The notes under the pieces were generated by a model. It was given only the letters and a program-made list of their open reading frames with translations. It was not told the DNA's origin and ran no database searches. A program made the translations under genes and the position numbers. From NCBI RefSeq assembly GCF_009827535.1, contig NZ_WTYN01000001.1, positions 1,426,001 to 1,490,000 of the forward strand: 64,000 bases of DNA, given 5' to 3'. The DNA is from Qipengyuania oceanensis (GTDB lineage Bacteria; Pseudomonadota; Alphaproteobacteria; Sphingomonadales; Sphingomonadaceae). Positions 62,593 to 64,000 of this stretch are shown in pieces. Each line of letters opens with the position of its first letter. The first letter of the stretch is position 1.

Positions 62593-63902
62593 AAATTCGT
62601 ATTGTCAGCCTGCTCGCATCGGTCGCAGCCGGCTCAGTTCTCGCCTCCCCCGCGGCGGCGCAGCATGCCGGTCATTCGCCGGCGGAGCCGCAGCAAAGCG
62701 CCGAGGCGCAGGCTGACGCGAAGACGAAGTGCGAGGAAGAAGCCGAGCGCCATCGCGCGATGGGGCATCCGGTTGCAGATGGAGCATGCGAACCGGCTGC
62801 TCAACCTGAAGCCGCCATGGACCGCTCGCAGATGGATCACTCAACCATGGATCATGGTGCGATGACCGCTCAGGATGGCCATTCTGGCATGACAATGCCT
62901 GTGGACGCTGCCCGTCCACAGGCATCGCCCGAAAGTCATGAAGGAATGGATCACGGCTCGATGCCGCAGGGCAAGCCCGCCGAAGGCGCGATGGATCATT
63001 CGCAGATGAATCACGGCGAGATGGGTCAGGCGGAGGCCAGTTCGTCGATGGACCATGGGCAGATGGATCACAGCCAGATGAACCATGGGGAGACGCCTTC
63101 GCAGGACAGGCAGGGCATGGACCACTCGGCGATGCAGATGGGCTCGGACGATGATATCCCGCTGCTGCCGCCTCCTCCAGAAGCAGGGAGCGGCCCAGCG
63201 CGCGCGGCGGTCGCCATCTGGGGCGAGGAAGCCATGAACGAAGCGCGCCGCGAGCTTGTCCGCGAGACCGACGGAGGAATGCGCTTCTGGTTTCAGGGCG
63301 ACCGGCTCGAGTACCGCGCCCGCGAGGGGAAGGATGGATATCTGTGGGACATCCAGGGATATTATGGCGGCGACATCGACAAATTCTGGTTCAAGTCCGA
63401 GGGTGAGGGCAGCTTCGGCGAACCCATAGAAGGCGCCGATGTCCAGGCGCTCTGGAGCCGCGCCATTGCGCCCTTCTTCGATTTCCAGGCGGGTGTTCGC
63501 CAGGACCTGACCGGTCCGGAACGCACGCACGCGGTTATCGGTATCCAAGGGATCGCGCCTTACCAGTTCGAGGTCGATGCCGCGGCCTTCGTCTCCACCA
63601 AGGGCGATGTGACGGCGCGTTTTGAGGGCGAACTTGATCAGCGCATCACGCAGCGGCTGATCCTTCAACCGCGTGCCGAAATCGCACTTTCCGCTCAGGA
63701 TATTCCCGAACTCGGCATTGGCGCTGGCCTCGACCGGATCGAGGCAGGTCTGCGTCTTCGCTACGAGTTCGCACGCGAATTCGCGCCCTATGTCGGCGTT
63801 TCCCAGGAATGGCGCATCGGCGACAGCGCGGATTTTGCGCGGGCCGCCGGAGAGGATCCGAGCGTCACCAATTATGTCGTCGGTGTGCGATTCTGGTTCT
63901 GA
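62589..63902 (+). CDS. copB: CopB/PcoB outer membrane copper resistance protein
   Basis: 437 residues: signal peptide ending AAAQHAG, a repeat region of MDHSQM / MDHGSM / MNHGEM units to about residue 185 that should bind many copper ions, and a C-terminal beta-barrel from RAAVAIWGEEAMNEARRELVRE to ...VGVRFWF, with the BAM-type terminal Phe. It is the usual partner of CopA. Confidence 0.94.
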   Translation: MKIRIVSLLASVAAGSVLASPAAAQHAGHSPAEPQQSAEAQADAKTKCEEEAERHRAMGHPVADGACEPAAQPEAAMDRSQMDHSTMDHGAMTAQDGHSGMTMPVDAARPQASPESHEGMDHGSMPQGKPAEGAMDHSQMNHGEMGQAEASSSMDHGQMDHSQMNHGETPSQDRQGMDHSAMQMGSDDDIPLLPPPPEAGSGPARAAVAIWGEEAMNEARRELVRETDGGMRFWFQGDRLEYRAREGKDGYLWDIQGYYGGDIDKFWFKSEGEGSFGEPIEGADVQALWSRAIAPFFDFQAGVRQDLTGPERTHAVIGIQGIAPYQFEVDAAAFVSTKGDVTARFEGELDQRITQRLILQPRAEIALSAQDIPELGIGAGLDRIEAGLRLRYEFAREFAPYVGVSQEWRIGDSADFARAAGEDPSVTNYVVGVRFWF

Positions 63903-63926
63903 AATCTCAAAAAGGATAGAACTTCC

Positions 63927-64000
63927 ATGACCAAGACTTTGACACGCATCGCGGCGACTGCGCTTGTTGCCACGCTGATACCGCTGCCAGCCTTCGCGCA
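63927..64000 (+). CDS. Secreted protein, 5' end only (CopC candidate)
   Basis: ATG at 63927 behind AAAGGATAG opens a signal peptide MTKTLTRIAATALVATLIP ending PAFA and is cut by the window edge. After copA-copB the usual next gene is copC, a small periplasmic copper carrier; the signal ending AFA-H/Q is compatible. Only 24 codons are visible. Confidence 0.5.
   Translation, partial: MTKTLTRIAATALVATLIPLPAFA

Noticed and set aside
1-64000. CRISPR arrays, rRNA or tRNA genes, plasmid or phage origins
   Set aside because: No regularly spaced repeats, no cloverleaf-like sequences and no replication or phage genes were recognised by reading; a covariance-model search was not possible.

Overview
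The window looks like chromosomal DNA (or a large replicon) of a GC-rich alphaproteobacterium of the Sphingomonadales (Sphingomonas / Novosphingobium / Erythrobacter-like). The reasons are a CYP153 alkane hydroxylase with its own ferredoxin, large organic-substrate TonB-dependent receptors, a copA-copB copper pair with Met/His-rich repeats, and the general style of the proteins. All family assignments were made by reading translated sequence; no database search was run.

Region 1 (1-11 kb) is a lipid or hydrocarbon catabolic cluster. On the minus strand a GntR-type regulator leads an operon of a flavin nitronate-monooxygenase-like enzyme, a Coq4-like protein with an apparent N-terminal frameshift, a thiolase-like/OB-fold pair of the Ltp2/ChsH2 kind, two acyl-CoA dehydrogenase subunits, and the first codons of a probable acyl-CoA synthetase. 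Divergently, CYP153, a 2Fe-2S ferredoxin and a second acyl-CoA dehydrogenase pair are followed by a 910-residue TonB-dependent receptor and a clear terminator.

Region 2 (13.9-20 kb) is a patchwork: fragments of at least two IS transposases, a thioesterase/hydrolase pair with a perfect 16-bp palindrome in front, a MarR gene broken by two +1 frameshifts, an intact MarR gene overlapping a UbiB/AarF-type kinase gene, a NUDIX hydrolase, and a non-coding stretch with a 16-bp inverted repeat.

Region 3 (20-64 kb) is mostly metal resistance. It has MerR-MerT-GDCCVxC-flavoprotein reductase; a truncated TonB receptor joined to a truncated PAS gene; DmeF; a CzcI-like protein with CzcCBA; an SpoIIAA-like protein, a short CDF and a CDF fragment; a ThDP enzyme/aldehyde dehydrogenase pair; a CadR/ZntR-like regulator with a short CDF; and a cytochrome c-FTR1 iron permease. 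A long minus-strand copper operon follows (small secreted protein, CusC, CusB with a fused CusF domain, CusA, CusF-like lipoprotein, multicopper oxidase, Cu P-type ATPase, membrane protein).

The most interesting part is 53.7-64 kb. A CnrY-CnrX-CnrH-like module (membrane anti-sigma, periplasmic metal sensor, ECF sigma factor) sits among four copies of one promoter-like motif, TTTGAGGG-type box, exactly 14 nt, then CGTA. Each copy lies in front of a transcription unit: the sigma operon itself; copA-copB and the next gene; a methyltransferase-DUF411 pair; and an APC permease-K+ channel-DUF305-lipoprotein operon. I infer a compact metal-responsive ECF regulon that joins periplasmic copper oxidation to envelope and ion-transport functions. 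Several apparent single-base frameshifts (Coq4, MarR twice, AlbA_2 protein) are either real decay or sequence errors.
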